Assembly: GCA_018825785.1 (NCBI GenBank)
Contig: JAHKAY010000052.1
Location: 1 to 64,000 of the forward strand
Direction: 5' to 3'
Source of the DNA: Chloroflexota bacterium
GTDB lineage: Bacteria; Chloroflexota; Dehalococcoidia; JACVQG01; JAHKAY01
Length of the DNA: 64,000 nucleotides
Shown here: piece by piece, positions 16,082 to 25,087 of the stretch
How the letters are laid out: the number at the start of each line of letters is the position of its first letter
Position numbering within the stretch: the first letter of the stretch is position 1
Made by a program: the position numbers and the translations under genes
The notes under the pieces: model-generated
Databases searched by the model: none
What the model was told of the DNA's origin: nothing
What the model saw: only the letters and a program-made list of their open reading frames with translations

Positions 16082-17929
16082 ATGACGAAGGGACATGTGA
16101 AGAAGATGAAGCGCCTATTATCAGGCAACGAAGCCATTGCCCTCGGAGCATACCACGCCGGTGTAAGTGTTGCTGCTGCCTACCCAGGGACTCCCAGCAC
16201 CGAGATACTGGAAAGTCTAGCCAGGATGGATGGCATCTATGTTGAGTGGTCCACCAATGAGAAGGTGTCCATGGAAGTAGCTATGGGAGCTTCCTATGGT
16301 GGGGTCAGAGCCCTGGTTCCCATGAAACACGTAGGATTGAATGTAGCGGCAGACCCCTTTTTCGCGGCATCGGTGACAGGGATAAGAGGGGGGCTGGTGG
16401 TGGTATCCTGCGATGACCCCGGTATGCACAGCTCTCAGAACGAGCAGGACAACCGCCATTATGCTCGCTTTGCCAAGGTCCCCATGCTGGAACCCAGCGA
16501 TAGTCAGGAAGCCTATGACCTTATGAAATGGTCTCTTGAGATGAGCGAGGAATTCGATACACCGGTGCTCTTCCGCACTACCACACGGATCTCTCACTGT
16601 AAGACCGTGGTAGAAGTGGATGAAACCCCCCAAATCGCGAAGAGGTCTCCCAGATTCATCCGGGACCCCGGCAAATTCGTCATGGTCCCCACCAACGCCA
16701 GACCCAGGCATCCCCTCATGGAGGCGCGTATACAGAAGCTGTCATCATATGTAGAGACGTTTCCCCTTAACGAGCTAATCCTCAGAGACCGAAGCATCGG
16801 CGTCATCTCCGCCGGGGCTGCTTACCAATATGCCCGGGAGGTTTTCCAGAATGCCAGCTTCCTCAAGCTGGTGACCACCTACCCTCTCCCCCGTAACCTT
16901 ATCAGGGAATTCGCAAGCAAGGTGGAAAGGGTAGTGGTGGTAGAGGAGCTTGACCCCTTCATTGAGGATTCCCTGAAAGCTATGGGCATTGATGCCCTGG
17001 GCAAGGAGTTCGTGCCCATCACCGGGGAGTTGAACCCACAGGTATTGGAAGAGGGAGCCGCAAAGGCGGGACTCCTCCAGAGAGCCAGAAAGACCAAGCC
17101 CGAGAGGTCTCCGGTGCCGCAGCTCCCCCTGCGTCCGCCGCTATTGTGTCCCGGCTGTCCCCACATGGCTGCCTCCTATGCCCTGAGGAGGCTAGACTTC
17201 TACCACACCCACCCCCAGGAGGACCCGGCATCGGGCAGGGAAGTCCTGGGGGAACTCAAGCGCCAGGGCGTAATAGCCACCAGCGACATTGGGTGCTATA
17301 CCCTGGCGGTCTATCCGCCCCTCCTGGCCCTGGATACCTGTGCCTGCATGGGGGCGAGCATTGGGCAGGCCCACGGGCTGGAGAAGGCCGGGGTGGCCAA
17401 CAAGACGGTGAGCGTCATCGGCGATTCCACCTTCCTTCACTCCGGCATCACCAACCTGGTCAACATAGTGTACAACAGGGGCAACAGCACGGTGATAGTT
17501 CTGGACAACAGCACCACTGCCATGACCGGCCATCAGGGGCACCCGGGAACTGGCATCACCGCCAGGGGAGAAGAGGGGCAGAGAGTGGTAATTGAGGACC
17601 TCTGCCGCGGCGTGGGGGTCAGGGATGTCAGTGTGATAGATGCCTTCAACCTCCCCCTCATTGAGGCTACCATAAGGCGATGTGTGGAGATGCAGGAGCC
17701 TTCCGTGATTGTGATTCGCGGCTCGTGTCCCCTTCATGTAAGGGGCAAAGGCACCGCGCTGGCGGTGGACCCGGAAAAATGCGACAGCTGCTTTGCCTGC
17801 CTCAGGCTTGGCTGTCCGGCTATAGTCATAGAAGGGGAAAAGGCCAGGATTGATTCCTTCCAGTGCCTTGGAGAGAGGTGCTCGGTCTGCCTCCAGGTGT
17901 GCACCCGGGATGCCATCAAGGCAGGGTAG
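16082..17929 (+). CDS. iorA: Indolepyruvate ferredoxin oxidoreductase, alpha subunit
   Basis: This subunit oxidatively decarboxylates aryl-2-oxoacids from aromatic amino acids to aryl-acetyl-CoA, reducing ferredoxin. The 615-residue protein has the pyruvate-OR domain II region at the N-terminus (LLSGNEAIALGAYHAGV, YPGTPSTEI), a thiamine-pyrophosphate domain (CPGCPHMA, GDSTFLHSGITN) and C-terminal 4Fe-4S motifs (CDSCFACLRLGCP, CLGERCSVCLQVC). The ATG at 16082 is preferred; a TTG at 16073 is also in frame. iorB follows after one base. Confidence 0.93.
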   Translation: MTKGHVKKMKRLLSGNEAIALGAYHAGVSVAAAYPGTPSTEILESLARMDGIYVEWSTNEKVSMEVAMGASYGGVRALVPMKHVGLNVAADPFFAASVTGIRGGLVVVSCDDPGMHSSQNEQDNRHYARFAKVPMLEPSDSQEAYDLMKWSLEMSEEFDTPVLFRTTTRISHCKTVVEVDETPQIAKRSPRFIRDPGKFVMVPTNARPRHPLMEARIQKLSSYVETFPLNELILRDRSIGVISAGAAYQYAREVFQNASFLKLVTTYPLPRNLIREFASKVERVVVVEELDPFIEDSLKAMGIDALGKEFVPITGELNPQVLEEGAAKAGLLQRARKTKPERSPVPQLPLRPPLLCPGCPHMAASYALRRLDFYHTHPQEDPASGREVLGELKRQGVIATSDIGCYTLAVYPPLLALDTCACMGASIGQAHGLEKAGVANKTVSVIGDSTFLHSGITNLVNIVYNRGNSTVIVLDNSTTAMTGHQGHPGTGITARGEEGQRVVIEDLCRGVGVRDVSVIDAFNLPLIEATIRRCVEMQEPSVIVIRGSCPLHVRGKGTALAVDPEKCDSCFACLRLGCPAIVIEGEKARIDSFQCLGERCSVCLQVCTRDAIKAG

Positions 17930-17930
17930 G

Positions 17931-18566
17931 GTGAAAACAGATGTGCTCATGGTAGGGGTAGGAGGTCAGGGGGTGGTCCTGGCCAGCGATGCCCTGGCTG
18001 AGATTGCCATGAAGAACGGCTATGATGTGAAGAAGTCAGATACCCTGGGGATGGCCCAGCGGGGCGGCAGTGTGTCCAGCCACGTCAGGCTGGGGGAGCA
18101 CATCTTCTCACCCATTATGAGTAAGGGCGACGCTGATTTTCTCCTGGCTTTCGAGCTGCTGGAGGGCGCCAGGAGCGCGGACTATCTCAGGCAAGGGGGC
18201 GTCGCCATCATAAATGACCAGGCCATCCCCCCATTGTCTGTGGTGGGCGATGCCTCGGCCTATCCCAGCACCAGTGAGGTGGAGAGGATTATCCGCCGGT
18301 ACACCGATGAGGTCTACTTCCTGCCGGGACGGGAGATTGCCGAGGAGATGGGCAATGCCCAGGTACTCAATGTGCTGCTCCTGGGTTTCTTGTCCCGCTT
18401 CCTGGCCATGGATGAGCAGGCGTATATTGGGGACCTGTCTCAGCGAGTCCCGGCCAGGTTTCTGGAGTTGAACCTGAGGGCCTTCTCCCGGGGCAGGGAA
18501 GAGGCTGAATCCCGGAGGCTGGCAAAGCCCATAGGAATGCGAGAGCGCCGGAGGTCAAAACGATGA
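17931..18566 (+). CDS. iorB: Indolepyruvate ferredoxin oxidoreductase, beta subunit
   Basis: A GTG at 17931, one base after the iorA stop, gives a 211-residue gamma/beta-type subunit ([39 protein letters not shown]). The frame is open upstream within iorA, but homology starts here. It forms the oxoacid:ferredoxin oxidoreductase with IorA. The stop overlaps the phenylacetate-CoA ligase start as ATGA, so the two steps are coupled. Confidence 0.92.
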   Translation: MKTDVLMVGVGGQGVVLASDALAEIAMKNGYDVKKSDTLGMAQRGGSVSSHVRLGEHIFSPIMSKGDADFLLAFELLEGARSADYLRQGGVAIINDQAIPPLSVVGDASAYPSTSEVERIIRRYTDEVYFLPGREIAEEMGNAQVLNVLLLGFLSRFLAMDEQAYIGDLSQRVPARFLELNLRAFSRGREEAESRRLAKPIGMRERRRSKR

Positions 18567-19861
18567 TCTGGAGCCCCAAGTATGAGACGATGCCCAGAAA
18601 GGACCTGGAGAGACTCCAGCTGGAACGGCTGAAGGCCCAGGTAGCCCGGCTCAACGAGAAAGTCCCCTTCTACCGGCAGGCCTTCCTGGACAAGGGCATC
18701 ACCCCTGCCAGCATTCGCTCCCTGGCAGACGTGGCCAGGCTGCCTTTCACAGCAAAACACGACTTCCGCGACAACTACCCCTTCGGGCTTCTGGCTGTTC
18801 CCCATGATGAGGTGGTGAGGATACACGCCTCAAGCGGTACCACAGGCAAGCCGGTGGTAGCTCCCTATACCAGCGGCGATATAGAGATGTGGACGGAGGT
18901 TATGGCCAGGACTCTGACTTCTGCTGGAATGAGCAAAATGGACATAATGCAGAATGCCTATGGCTACGGGCTGTTCACAGGAGGGCTGGGCTTCCATTAT
19001 GGGGGGGAGAGGGTCGGTGCCGCTGTTATCCCCACTTCAACGGGCAACACCAAGAGGCAGCTCATGCTCATCCAAGACTTGGGGACCACTGTTATCACCT
19101 GCACTCCTAACTATGCGCTCATAATCGCTGAAACGGCACTGGAGATAGGATTAGACCTCAAGTCTACCAGGCTCAGGCTAGGAGTCCTGGGGGCCGAGCC
19201 CTGGTCGGAGCGGATGAGAGCAGAGATAGAGGCCAAGCTGCCCATCAAAGCCATAGATATATACGGACTTACCGAAATAGTGGGCCCCGGCGTCTCCGTG
19301 GAGTGCCCCCACCAGTGCGGCATGCACATCTTCGAGGACCATTTCCTGGCTGAAATCGTTGACCCCCGGACGGGTGAACAGCTTCCCTATGGCGAAAAGG
19401 GGGAACTCGTGCTTACCACCCTCACCAAGGAAGCATTGCCAGTTATCCGCTTCCGGACCAAGGATATAACCTCTCTAGACCCCTCGCCCTGCAAGTGCGG
19501 GAGGACCCTGGTGCGCATGTCCAAGGTAACTGGTAGGACTGATGACATGCTCATCGTCCGCGGCATCAATGTCTTTCCCTCGCAGATAGAGAGTGTTCTC
19601 CTTGAGGTTGAGGGCGTGGAGCCCCACTATCAGATCATAGTTGACCGGGAGCACCACCTGGACGAGCTGGAGATCTGGGTGGAGGTCTCGGAGGCCGTCT
19701 TCTCCGATGAGATGCGCAAGCTGGAGTCCCTGGAAAAACGGGTGAGAAAGGAGCTGGAGAGCGTCCTGGGTATCAGTCCCCGGATAAAGCTGGTGGAGCC
19801 GAAGTCCCTGGCCCGTACTGAGGGGAAAGCGAAGAGGGTCATCGACCGGAGGGAGCTGTAG
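18563..19861 (+). CDS. paaK: Phenylacetate-CoA ligase
   Basis: An AMP-forming ligase of 432 residues, the usual PaaK length. Visible are the N-terminal region [12 protein letters not shown], the P-loop-like [29 protein letters not shown] in the adenylation core and a C-terminal domain with [20 protein letters not shown]. It activates phenylacetate or other arylacetates with CoA. Next to IorAB it can work in reverse as an ADP/AMP-linked acid-forming step or re-activate arylacetates. The following ACT gene starts directly after the stop. Confidence 0.94.
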   Translation: MIWSPKYETMPRKDLERLQLERLKAQVARLNEKVPFYRQAFLDKGITPASIRSLADVARLPFTAKHDFRDNYPFGLLAVPHDEVVRIHASSGTTGKPVVAPYTSGDIEMWTEVMARTLTSAGMSKMDIMQNAYGYGLFTGGLGFHYGGERVGAAVIPTSTGNTKRQLMLIQDLGTTVITCTPNYALIIAETALEIGLDLKSTRLRLGVLGAEPWSERMRAEIEAKLPIKAIDIYGLTEIVGPGVSVECPHQCGMHIFEDHFLAEIVDPRTGEQLPYGEKGELVLTTLTKEALPVIRFRTKDITSLDPSPCKCGRTLVRMSKVTGRTDDMLIVRGINVFPSQIESVLLEVEGVEPHYQIIVDREHHLDELEIWVEVSEAVFSDEMRKLESLEKRVRKELESVLGISPRIKLVEPKSLARTEGKAKRVIDRREL

Positions 19862-20254
19862 ATGAAAGCCAGGCAGGTTTCCGTCTTTGTCGAAAACCAG
19901 CCAGGGAGGCTGGTGGCCATGCTGGAGGCGCTGCAGACCAGGAATATAGACATTCGGGCCCTTTCTGTGGCCGACAATGCCGATTTCGGCATAGTCCGCA
20001 TGATCCTCTCGGATACACGCTTGGGCGCCGATGTGCTGCGAGAAGCCGGATTTACCGTAAAGGAGACTACCGTCCTTCAGAAAGATATGCCCGATAGGCC
20101 GGGCGGTCTCCTGGAAACGGTAGCCAGGCCTTTGAGCGAGGCCGGTATCAACCTGGAGTACTTCTATGCTTTCCTTGACCCTGCTCCCGGCAAGGCTACT
20201 ATTGTGATTAAGGTGGCAGACCCCGAGCGGGCTGAAAGGGTGCTCGGGCCGTAA
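19862..20254 (+). CDS. Tandem ACT-domain amino-acid-binding protein
   Basis: This 130-residue protein consists of two ACT domains (QVSVFVENQPGRLVAMLEAL; then KDMPDRPGGLLETVARPLSE) and no catalytic domain. ACT pairs bind amino acids at domain interfaces. Stand-alone versions often sit beside IorAB and phenylacetate-CoA ligase, where they are thought to sense the aromatic or branched substrate. Its start abuts the paaK stop and its stop overlaps the next start as TAATG. Confidence 0.9.
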   Translation: MKARQVSVFVENQPGRLVAMLEALQTRNIDIRALSVADNADFGIVRMILSDTRLGADVLREAGFTVKETTVLQKDMPDRPGGLLETVARPLSEAGINLEYFYAFLDPAPGKATIVIKVADPERAERVLGP

Positions 20255-20532
20255 TGGAATGCACCGTCGAGCTTTTCGGAACCCTTCGACAGCTAATGAA
20301 GGCCTCTGAGGTCAAGCTCAAGCTGCCTCCCGGGTCAAGCCTCAGGGATGTATTGAGTAACCTGGTACAAAGAGAGGCCCGGCTGCTGGAAGGTGTGGTT
20401 GACCCAAAGACGAAGGCCCTCAACGGGCCCTACCGGTTCTACAAGGAGGGGAAGGGCTTTATGGATGACCTGGGCCAGAAGGTGGAGCACGGGGACCGCT
20501 TTTTGCTGATGTCGGCGGCGGTGGGGGGCTAG
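20254..20532 (+). CDS. MoaD/ThiS-family small sulfur-carrier-like protein
   Basis: A 92-residue ubiquitin-fold protein (CTVELFGTLRQLMKA, GSSLRDVLSNLVQ, VEHGDRFLLMSAAVGG) ending in the GG used for thiocarboxylation. MoaD proteins supply sulfur for the dithiolene of the Mo/W cofactor. The gene directly precedes the W/Mo-pterin oxidoreductase by one base, so a dedicated cofactor-sulfuration role is likely. The family is often written next to aldehyde oxidoreductases in anaerobes. Confidence 0.88.
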   Translation: MECTVELFGTLRQLMKASEVKLKLPPGSSLRDVLSNLVQREARLLEGVVDPKTKALNGPYRFYKEGKGFMDDLGQKVEHGDRFLLMSAAVGG

Positions 20533-20533
20533 T

Positions 20534-22375
20534 TTGTATTCGTACAGCGGCAAGTGCCTGGTCGTGGACCTGACTACGCAGAGCACACGGCTGGAAGAAC
20601 TGCCCGAATCCTTGCTCAGCAGTTATGTTGGCGGAGTGGGCCTGGGAACCCGGCTCCTCCTCGAGAAGTCGACGCCCGGTGCCGAACCCCTCAGCCCGGA
20701 CAATCCTGTGGTCTTTGTCTCCAGTGGACTGGCGGGCACCATGGTACCGACTGCCAGCAAACATGCGGTAGTAACCAAATCCCCGCTGACCGGTCTGGTG
20801 GGCGATTCCCTTTCCTCCAGTCACTGGTCCCTGGCATTGAAAAGGGCAGGCTATGATGCCCTGATAATCACCGGAATGGCTTCCTCCTGGGTTTCCCTAT
20901 TCATAGATGATGACATAGTTCACTTCCGCAAGGCAGACCACCTGTTAGGTAAAGGCAGCTCCCAGACTGAAGAAGCTATCCGCAGGGAGACAGGTGACAA
21001 CAGGGTCAGGGTGGCATCTATTGGCCCTGGTGGGGAGAGACTGGTTCGCTATGCCTGCATCAGCAATGACAGCAACCGCCAGGCGGGTCGCACCGGCACC
21101 GGCGCCGTTATGGGTTCCAAGAGGCTGAAGGCTATCGCCATCAGGGGGACCAAGCCCATCTCGGTATGGGACCTCGACGGGCTTCAAAAAGTCTGCGCCG
21201 ACCTCTACGCGAAAGCACAGACTTCTGCCACTGAGAAGTACAGAATGCTGGGAACACCAGCCAATGTTCTGGTCCTGAATCGTCTGAGCGCACTCCCCAC
21301 CCGCAATTTCCAGCAAGCCTCCTTTGAGGGAGCTGAAGGCATCAGCGGGGAACACCTGGCAGAGTGCTATCTGGCAAAGGTAACCGCCTGTGCCAGCTGC
21401 CCTATCGCCTGTGAACACCTGTACCGGGTCCAGGACGGCCCCTACGCAGGGCTGGAGATGATGCTGGACTACGAGACCCTCTTTGCGCTGGGTCCTCTCT
21501 GCGGCATCAGCTCGGTGCCAGCAATACTAAAGGCAGCGGAGCTGTGCGACTTCTATGGCATAGACACCATAAGCACTGGGGGCTGTATCGCCTGGGCTAT
21601 GGAGTGCTTCGAGAAGGGGCTGTTGACCACAAACGACACCCGGGGGCTGAGGCTGTCCTTCGGAAACCATGATGCTCTGGTGGAGATGGTGGAGCGCATC
21701 GGCAAGCGGGACGGCGTGGGCGACCTTCTCGCCGAGGGAACCAGGCGAGCTTCAGCTCAACTGAAGGGAGGCTCCGAGCATTGGGCTATTCATTCCAAGG
21801 GGCTTGAGTTGCCAGGCTATGACCCCAGGAGCATGAAAACCCAGGCCCTCGGATTCGCTGTGGGGCTGCGCGGCGGCTGTCATAACCGCTCCCCTTCGTA
21901 CGAGGTGGATATGTCACCCGGCGTGGACCGGCTGAAAGCTGAACCGGGACGAGGGTTGCTCAACAAGGAGAAGGAGGACTTCGCCGCCGTCCTCGACTCC
22001 CTCATCCTCTGCAAGTTCATACGTCGTTGCTTCGAGGACTTCTTTCTGGAGGCAAGTCGGCTATACACCCTGGCCACCGGCATAAACATGAGCCCTGCTG
22101 ACCTCAGGCAGGTTGGCGAAAGGGTCAACAACTTGAAGAAGGCCTTCAATATTCGCGAAGGATGGACACATGCCGACGACTGGCTCCCCCCCCGCATGTT
22201 TAAAGACCCCATACCTTCCGGCGAAGCCAAGGGAGCGGTCCTTTCCGAGGCAGAACTGAGAATGATGATAGATGATTACTATAAGGCACGCGGCTGGACT
22301 GCCGAGGGCCTCATTCCCCCGGGGAAGTTGAAAGAACTTAAAATGGATGATGTGATAGAATTGCTCAATGGATAG
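20534..22375 (+). CDS. aor: Aldehyde:ferredoxin oxidoreductase (tungsten-pterin type)
   Basis: A 613-residue enzyme of full family length. It oxidises aldehydes to acids (or the reverse) using a bis-pterin tungsten or molybdenum centre and a 4Fe-4S cluster. Visible are the N-terminal pterin domain (GGVGLGTRLLLEKSTP), NRQAGRTGTGAVMGSKRLKA, the cluster cysteines CASCPIACEH, and the last cysteine in DSLILCKF. The TTG start follows the MoaD-like stop by one base. In this operon it would handle aryl or branched aldehydes formed by side reactions of IorAB, passing electrons to ferredoxin. Confidence 0.93.
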   Translation: MYSYSGKCLVVDLTTQSTRLEELPESLLSSYVGGVGLGTRLLLEKSTPGAEPLSPDNPVVFVSSGLAGTMVPTASKHAVVTKSPLTGLVGDSLSSSHWSLALKRAGYDALIITGMASSWVSLFIDDDIVHFRKADHLLGKGSSQTEEAIRRETGDNRVRVASIGPGGERLVRYACISNDSNRQAGRTGTGAVMGSKRLKAIAIRGTKPISVWDLDGLQKVCADLYAKAQTSATEKYRMLGTPANVLVLNRLSALPTRNFQQASFEGAEGISGEHLAECYLAKVTACASCPIACEHLYRVQDGPYAGLEMMLDYETLFALGPLCGISSVPAILKAAELCDFYGIDTISTGGCIAWAMECFEKGLLTTNDTRGLRLSFGNHDALVEMVERIGKRDGVGDLLAEGTRRASAQLKGGSEHWAIHSKGLELPGYDPRSMKTQALGFAVGLRGGCHNRSPSYEVDMSPGVDRLKAEPGRGLLNKEKEDFAAVLDSLILCKFIRRCFEDFFLEASRLYTLATGINMSPADLRQVGERVNNLKKAFNIREGWTHADDWLPPRMFKDPIPSGEAKGAVLSEAELRMMIDDYYKARGWTAEGLIPPGKLKELKMDDVIELLNG

Positions 22376-22856
22376 TGACATGGAGCGTAGGTACATCCAC
22401 TGCGATGCTGATAAGTGCACTGGCTGCCGGATATGCGAACTCGTCTGCTCAGCATCCAAGGAAGGCAGGTTTCATCAGGAGCTATCCAGGATAAGGGTAG
22501 CCCAACCCACCCCCACCATAGTTACAAGCATCGCCTGCCGCTTCTGCGAGAATGCCCCCTGCATAGCTGGTTGTCCCAAAGACGCCCTGAGTATGAGTGG
22601 GGAGACTAATACTCTTAAGCTCGACAAAGCGCGCTGTACTGGTTGTGGCTGGTGCATAGAAGCCTGCGATTTCGGGGCTATCATGCTGGATAGAAGCACG
22701 AAATCGGTAGTCATGTGCGACCTGTGCCTTTCTCTTCCCGAACCCCGTTGCGTTGAGATATGCCCGAAGAAGGCCCTCAGTCTTTCCACGTCGGAGGCAG
22801 TTGCCCAAAAGGCCAGGGACCGGGTAGCGACGACTTCAAAAAAGTGTATAGTGTAG
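22368..22856 (+). CDS. Four-cluster 4Fe-4S electron-transfer subunit (DMSO-reductase-like)
   Basis: This 162-residue protein has four cysteine groups: CTGCRICELVC, CRFCENAPCIAGCP, CTGCGWCIEAC and CDLCLSLPEPRCVEICP. That is the pattern of HycB/DmsB-type polyferredoxins. It overlaps aor by 8 bases and probably carries electrons from the aldehyde oxidoreductase to other ferredoxin- or quinone-linked partners. No membrane anchor is adjacent, so a cytosolic role is inferred. Confidence 0.92.
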   Translation: MDSDMERRYIHCDADKCTGCRICELVCSASKEGRFHQELSRIRVAQPTPTIVTSIACRFCENAPCIAGCPKDALSMSGETNTLKLDKARCTGCGWCIEACDFGAIMLDRSTKSVVMCDLCLSLPEPRCVEICPKKALSLSTSEAVAQKARDRVATTSKKCIV

Positions 22857-23755
22857 CCGCAAAGAGCAAAAGGCATATCCCGCTCGCTCTTGTTTCCGCA
22901 ATAGCCGTATTGGCACTCCTGTGCGGACTATCTTTGTCTTTGCCTGCACTGGCACAAACCCAGCCCGCAAGTCTTAAGAACGTAGTGCTAACGGTATATC
23001 CTGAATACGACGACCCCATTGGCCTGGGAGTCCCCACAGTGCTAGTGATGCTCGACGGACAAATTGAAGGTGCAGTCCCGCCAACAACTGTCAGGTTCCT
23101 GGTACCGCAAGGTGCAACCATGTATTCCGCGGGGTCTGGACCTAGAGCAAATTATGTGGGAGGACCTCCCGACAGGAAACCTTCGGACATCAGCGGATGG
23201 GATGAGATCAGCTATGAGCTCCAGACTGACAACTTCGTCGTCGAATATTACATGCCCATACAGACCTCGCCGGACAAGGCGTTCTCAGTTGAGTTTGTTC
23301 CTCTGTACGACATTAGCCGTTTGACAGCTATTGTGCAGGAACCACGGCAAGCTACGAACTTCAGCTCGGCACCTCAGATGCAGCCTGTAACGCAACGGCA
23401 GTCTACCGATACGCAGGGGTTCAATCTGCGTTACTACACATACGCCACTTTGAAGAGCCTCCAACCAGTCGGCTTCTCCATCTCCTATACGAAGAAGAAT
23501 CCTGCCCCATCACTGGAAATCAGCAGCTCCAACCAGGGACCTGTGCTCGTTGCCGTGATACTGGGTGTCGTTTTGCTGGGGATTGGAGTCTACTGGGCAC
23601 TCAGGAAATCATCCTCTGTGAGATCGGGCAGAGATAGAGTCTCCAGAAAGGGACATGGCTCGGAACCTGGCGGAGACCGTTTCTGCACCCGGTGTGGTGC
23701 CGAGCTGGACAAGTCACACCGCTATTGCCGCAAATGCGGAACCAAGGGCCGTTAG
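22844..23755 (+). CDS. Membrane protein with exported domain and C-terminal zinc ribbon
   Basis: A GTG at 22844 gives a 303-residue protein: a signal peptide (~residues 8-38, ending SLPALAQ), a ~180-residue exported domain (LTVYPEYDDPIGLGVPTV), one transmembrane helix (VLVAVILGVVLLGIGVYWAL) and a cytosolic basic tail with a zinc ribbon (CTRCGAELDKSHRYCRKCG). The start overlaps the ferredoxin stop; a longer frame is less likely. I recognise no family name for the exported domain. Confidence 0.78.
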   Translation: MYSVAAKSKRHIPLALVSAIAVLALLCGLSLSLPALAQTQPASLKNVVLTVYPEYDDPIGLGVPTVLVMLDGQIEGAVPPTTVRFLVPQGATMYSAGSGPRANYVGGPPDRKPSDISGWDEISYELQTDNFVVEYYMPIQTSPDKAFSVEFVPLYDISRLTAIVQEPRQATNFSSAPQMQPVTQRQSTDTQGFNLRYYTYATLKSLQPVGFSISYTKKNPAPSLEISSSNQGPVLVAVILGVVLLGIGVYWALRKSSSVRSGRDRVSRKGHGSEPGGDRFCTRCGAELDKSHRYCRKCGTKGR

Positions 23756-23797
23756 AAGTTGGGTTCACATAGTTTACATAATCCGTGCAGAAAAAGA

Positions 23798-23803
23798 TAT
23801 AAT
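23798..23803 (+). promoter_or_regulatory. TATAAT -10 element upstream of the glutaredoxin-FTR pair
   Basis: A perfect TATAAT lies 47 bp before the ATG at 23851. A TTTACA at 23773 is 19 bp upstream, a long spacer, so the -35 is uncertain. Confidence 0.45.
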
Positions 23804-23850
23804 GCGCGACACAGGTACAGGCAATCGGAGAAAAGGGGGGTACTACACGG

Positions 23851-24135
23851 ATGACTGCAGTTCACATTCCCGGCAAGAAGTCCGGTCATATCATGCTGTT
23901 TGCCCTCAGTACCTGCGGCTGGTGTCAGAAGACAAAGAAGCTGCTGGATGATTTGGGGGTGGAGTACTACTACGAGTATGTTGACCACCTTCATGGCGAC
24001 GAAAGGGAAAGAGCGATACAAGAGGTAGCGGGCTGGAATCCCAGTGGCACTTTCCCCACCCTGGTCATAAACGGTGAGAGATGCATCGTTGGCTACAAGG
24101 ACGGGGAAATCAGGGAGGCGCTGAGCGTTGCCTGA
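23851..24135 (+). CDS. Glutaredoxin-like thiol protein
   Basis: A 94-residue thioredoxin-fold protein with the redox motif CGWC ([20 protein letters not shown]), the cis-Pro motif TFPTLV and [11 protein letters not shown] near the end. CxxC glutaredoxins of this type can be reduced by thioredoxin-like reductases. The following gene, 8 bases into it, encodes an FTR-like reductase catalytic subunit, so the two probably form a ferredoxin-driven thiol redox pair in the cytosol. Confidence 0.88.
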   Translation: MTAVHIPGKKSGHIMLFALSTCGWCQKTKKLLDDLGVEYYYEYVDHLHGDERERAIQEVAGWNPSGTFPTLVINGERCIVGYKDGEIREALSVA

Positions 24136-24649
24136 GCGGGAGGTAACCGAGGCCGATATTGACAGCCTGCATAAGAGACTGGAGCAGGAAGCTGAATCTG
24201 CCGGCTATCATCTCAATGCTGATGTGCAGTTCACAAAGGGCCTGGTCAAGAGCCTGCTCGTAAACGAGCGCAGGTATGGCTACTGGGCCTGCCCCTGCCG
24301 CCTCGCCTCGGGAGACAAACAGGAGGACCTGGACATTATCTGTCCGTGTGACTACAGAGACCCTGACCTGAATGATTATGATGCCTGCTACTGCGCCTTG
24401 TACGTCTCTGAGGCTGCCCGGAAGGGCGAAAAGACCGTAGGCAGCATACCGGAGCGGAGACCACCGCCAGCGGAACGTCAGCAAAGAGCTCAAAGGCAAC
24501 CAGGAGGAATGTTCGGGCTTTCCCTGCCCATATGGAGGTGCAAGGTGTGCGGTTATCTTTGCGCCAGGGAACAGCCACCCGAAGTATGTCCCATATGCAA
24601 GTCAAAGAGAGACCGCTTTGAGCGGTTCATTGAGGCAGCAAGGACATAG
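24128..24649 (+). CDS. Ferredoxin-thioredoxin reductase catalytic subunit fused to a rubredoxin-like domain
   Basis: A 173-residue protein from a TTG that overlaps the glutaredoxin gene. Residues ~45-95 carry the FTR catalytic cysteines, CPC-X14-CPC-X12-CYC, binding a 4Fe-4S cluster and a redox disulfide (plants have CHC where this has CYC). Residues ~100-130 are a Pro/Gln/Arg linker. The C-terminus has two CxxC pairs ([14 protein letters not shown]), as in a rubredoxin/rubrerythrin iron site. The fusion could pass ferredoxin electrons directly to the disulfide and then to the neighbouring glutaredoxin. Confidence 0.88.
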   Translation: MPEREVTEADIDSLHKRLEQEAESAGYHLNADVQFTKGLVKSLLVNERRYGYWACPCRLASGDKQEDLDIICPCDYRDPDLNDYDACYCALYVSEAARKGEKTVGSIPERRPPPAERQQRAQRQPGGMFGLSLPIWRCKVCGYLCAREQPPEVCPICKSKRDRFERFIEAART

Positions 24650-24655
24650 TGGGAA

Positions 24656-25087
24656 TCACTTTTGCCTGGCGGTGGATGTCTTGGCCAGGGCTGCCTTGAC
24701 CCGCTGCAACAGGGCAGTCGGTGAGACTGGCTTTTCGATATAATCGTCCGCAGCAAATTGCACCGCCGTCTCCAGGTGGTAGCGCCGTCTAGCAGGCTCC
24801 TCCCTCACCGAGCTCAGCACCACGATGGGCATGCTGTCGTAGGCTCGCCACTTCTCTTCTTCATGGAGTTCCTTCAGTACGGCGAAGCCGTCCTTCCGCG
24901 GCATAAGGAGGTCAAGCAGCATCAAGTTCGGCCTTTCCGCAGCCAGCTTGAGCAGCGCTTCCTCACCGTCTTTTGCCATGATCACCTGGAAGCCTGCTGG
25001 CTCCAGCATCATGCCTATAGCGTCACGCATATCAGGGTCGTCGTCCACCACCAGAATCTTGGCTCCCTCAGTTGTCTTCTCTGTCAT
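24656..25087 (-). CDS. Single-domain response regulator
   Basis: A 143-residue receiver domain without output module: acidic pocket LVVDDDPDM, phospho-acceptor D in LMLLDLLMPRKDG, T/S in VVLSSV and K in YIEKPVS. It overlaps the histidine kinase by 4 bases and is its likely phosphorelay partner; the output target is unknown. It converges with the FTR gene, with 6 bases between. Confidence 0.92.
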   Translation of the reverse strand: MTEKTTEGAKILVVDDDPDMRDAIGMMLEPAGFQVIMAKDGEEALLKLAAERPNLMLLDLLMPRKDGFAVLKELHEEEKWRAYDSMPIVVLSSVREEPARRRYHLETAVQFAADDYIEKPVSPTALLQRVKAALAKTSTARQK

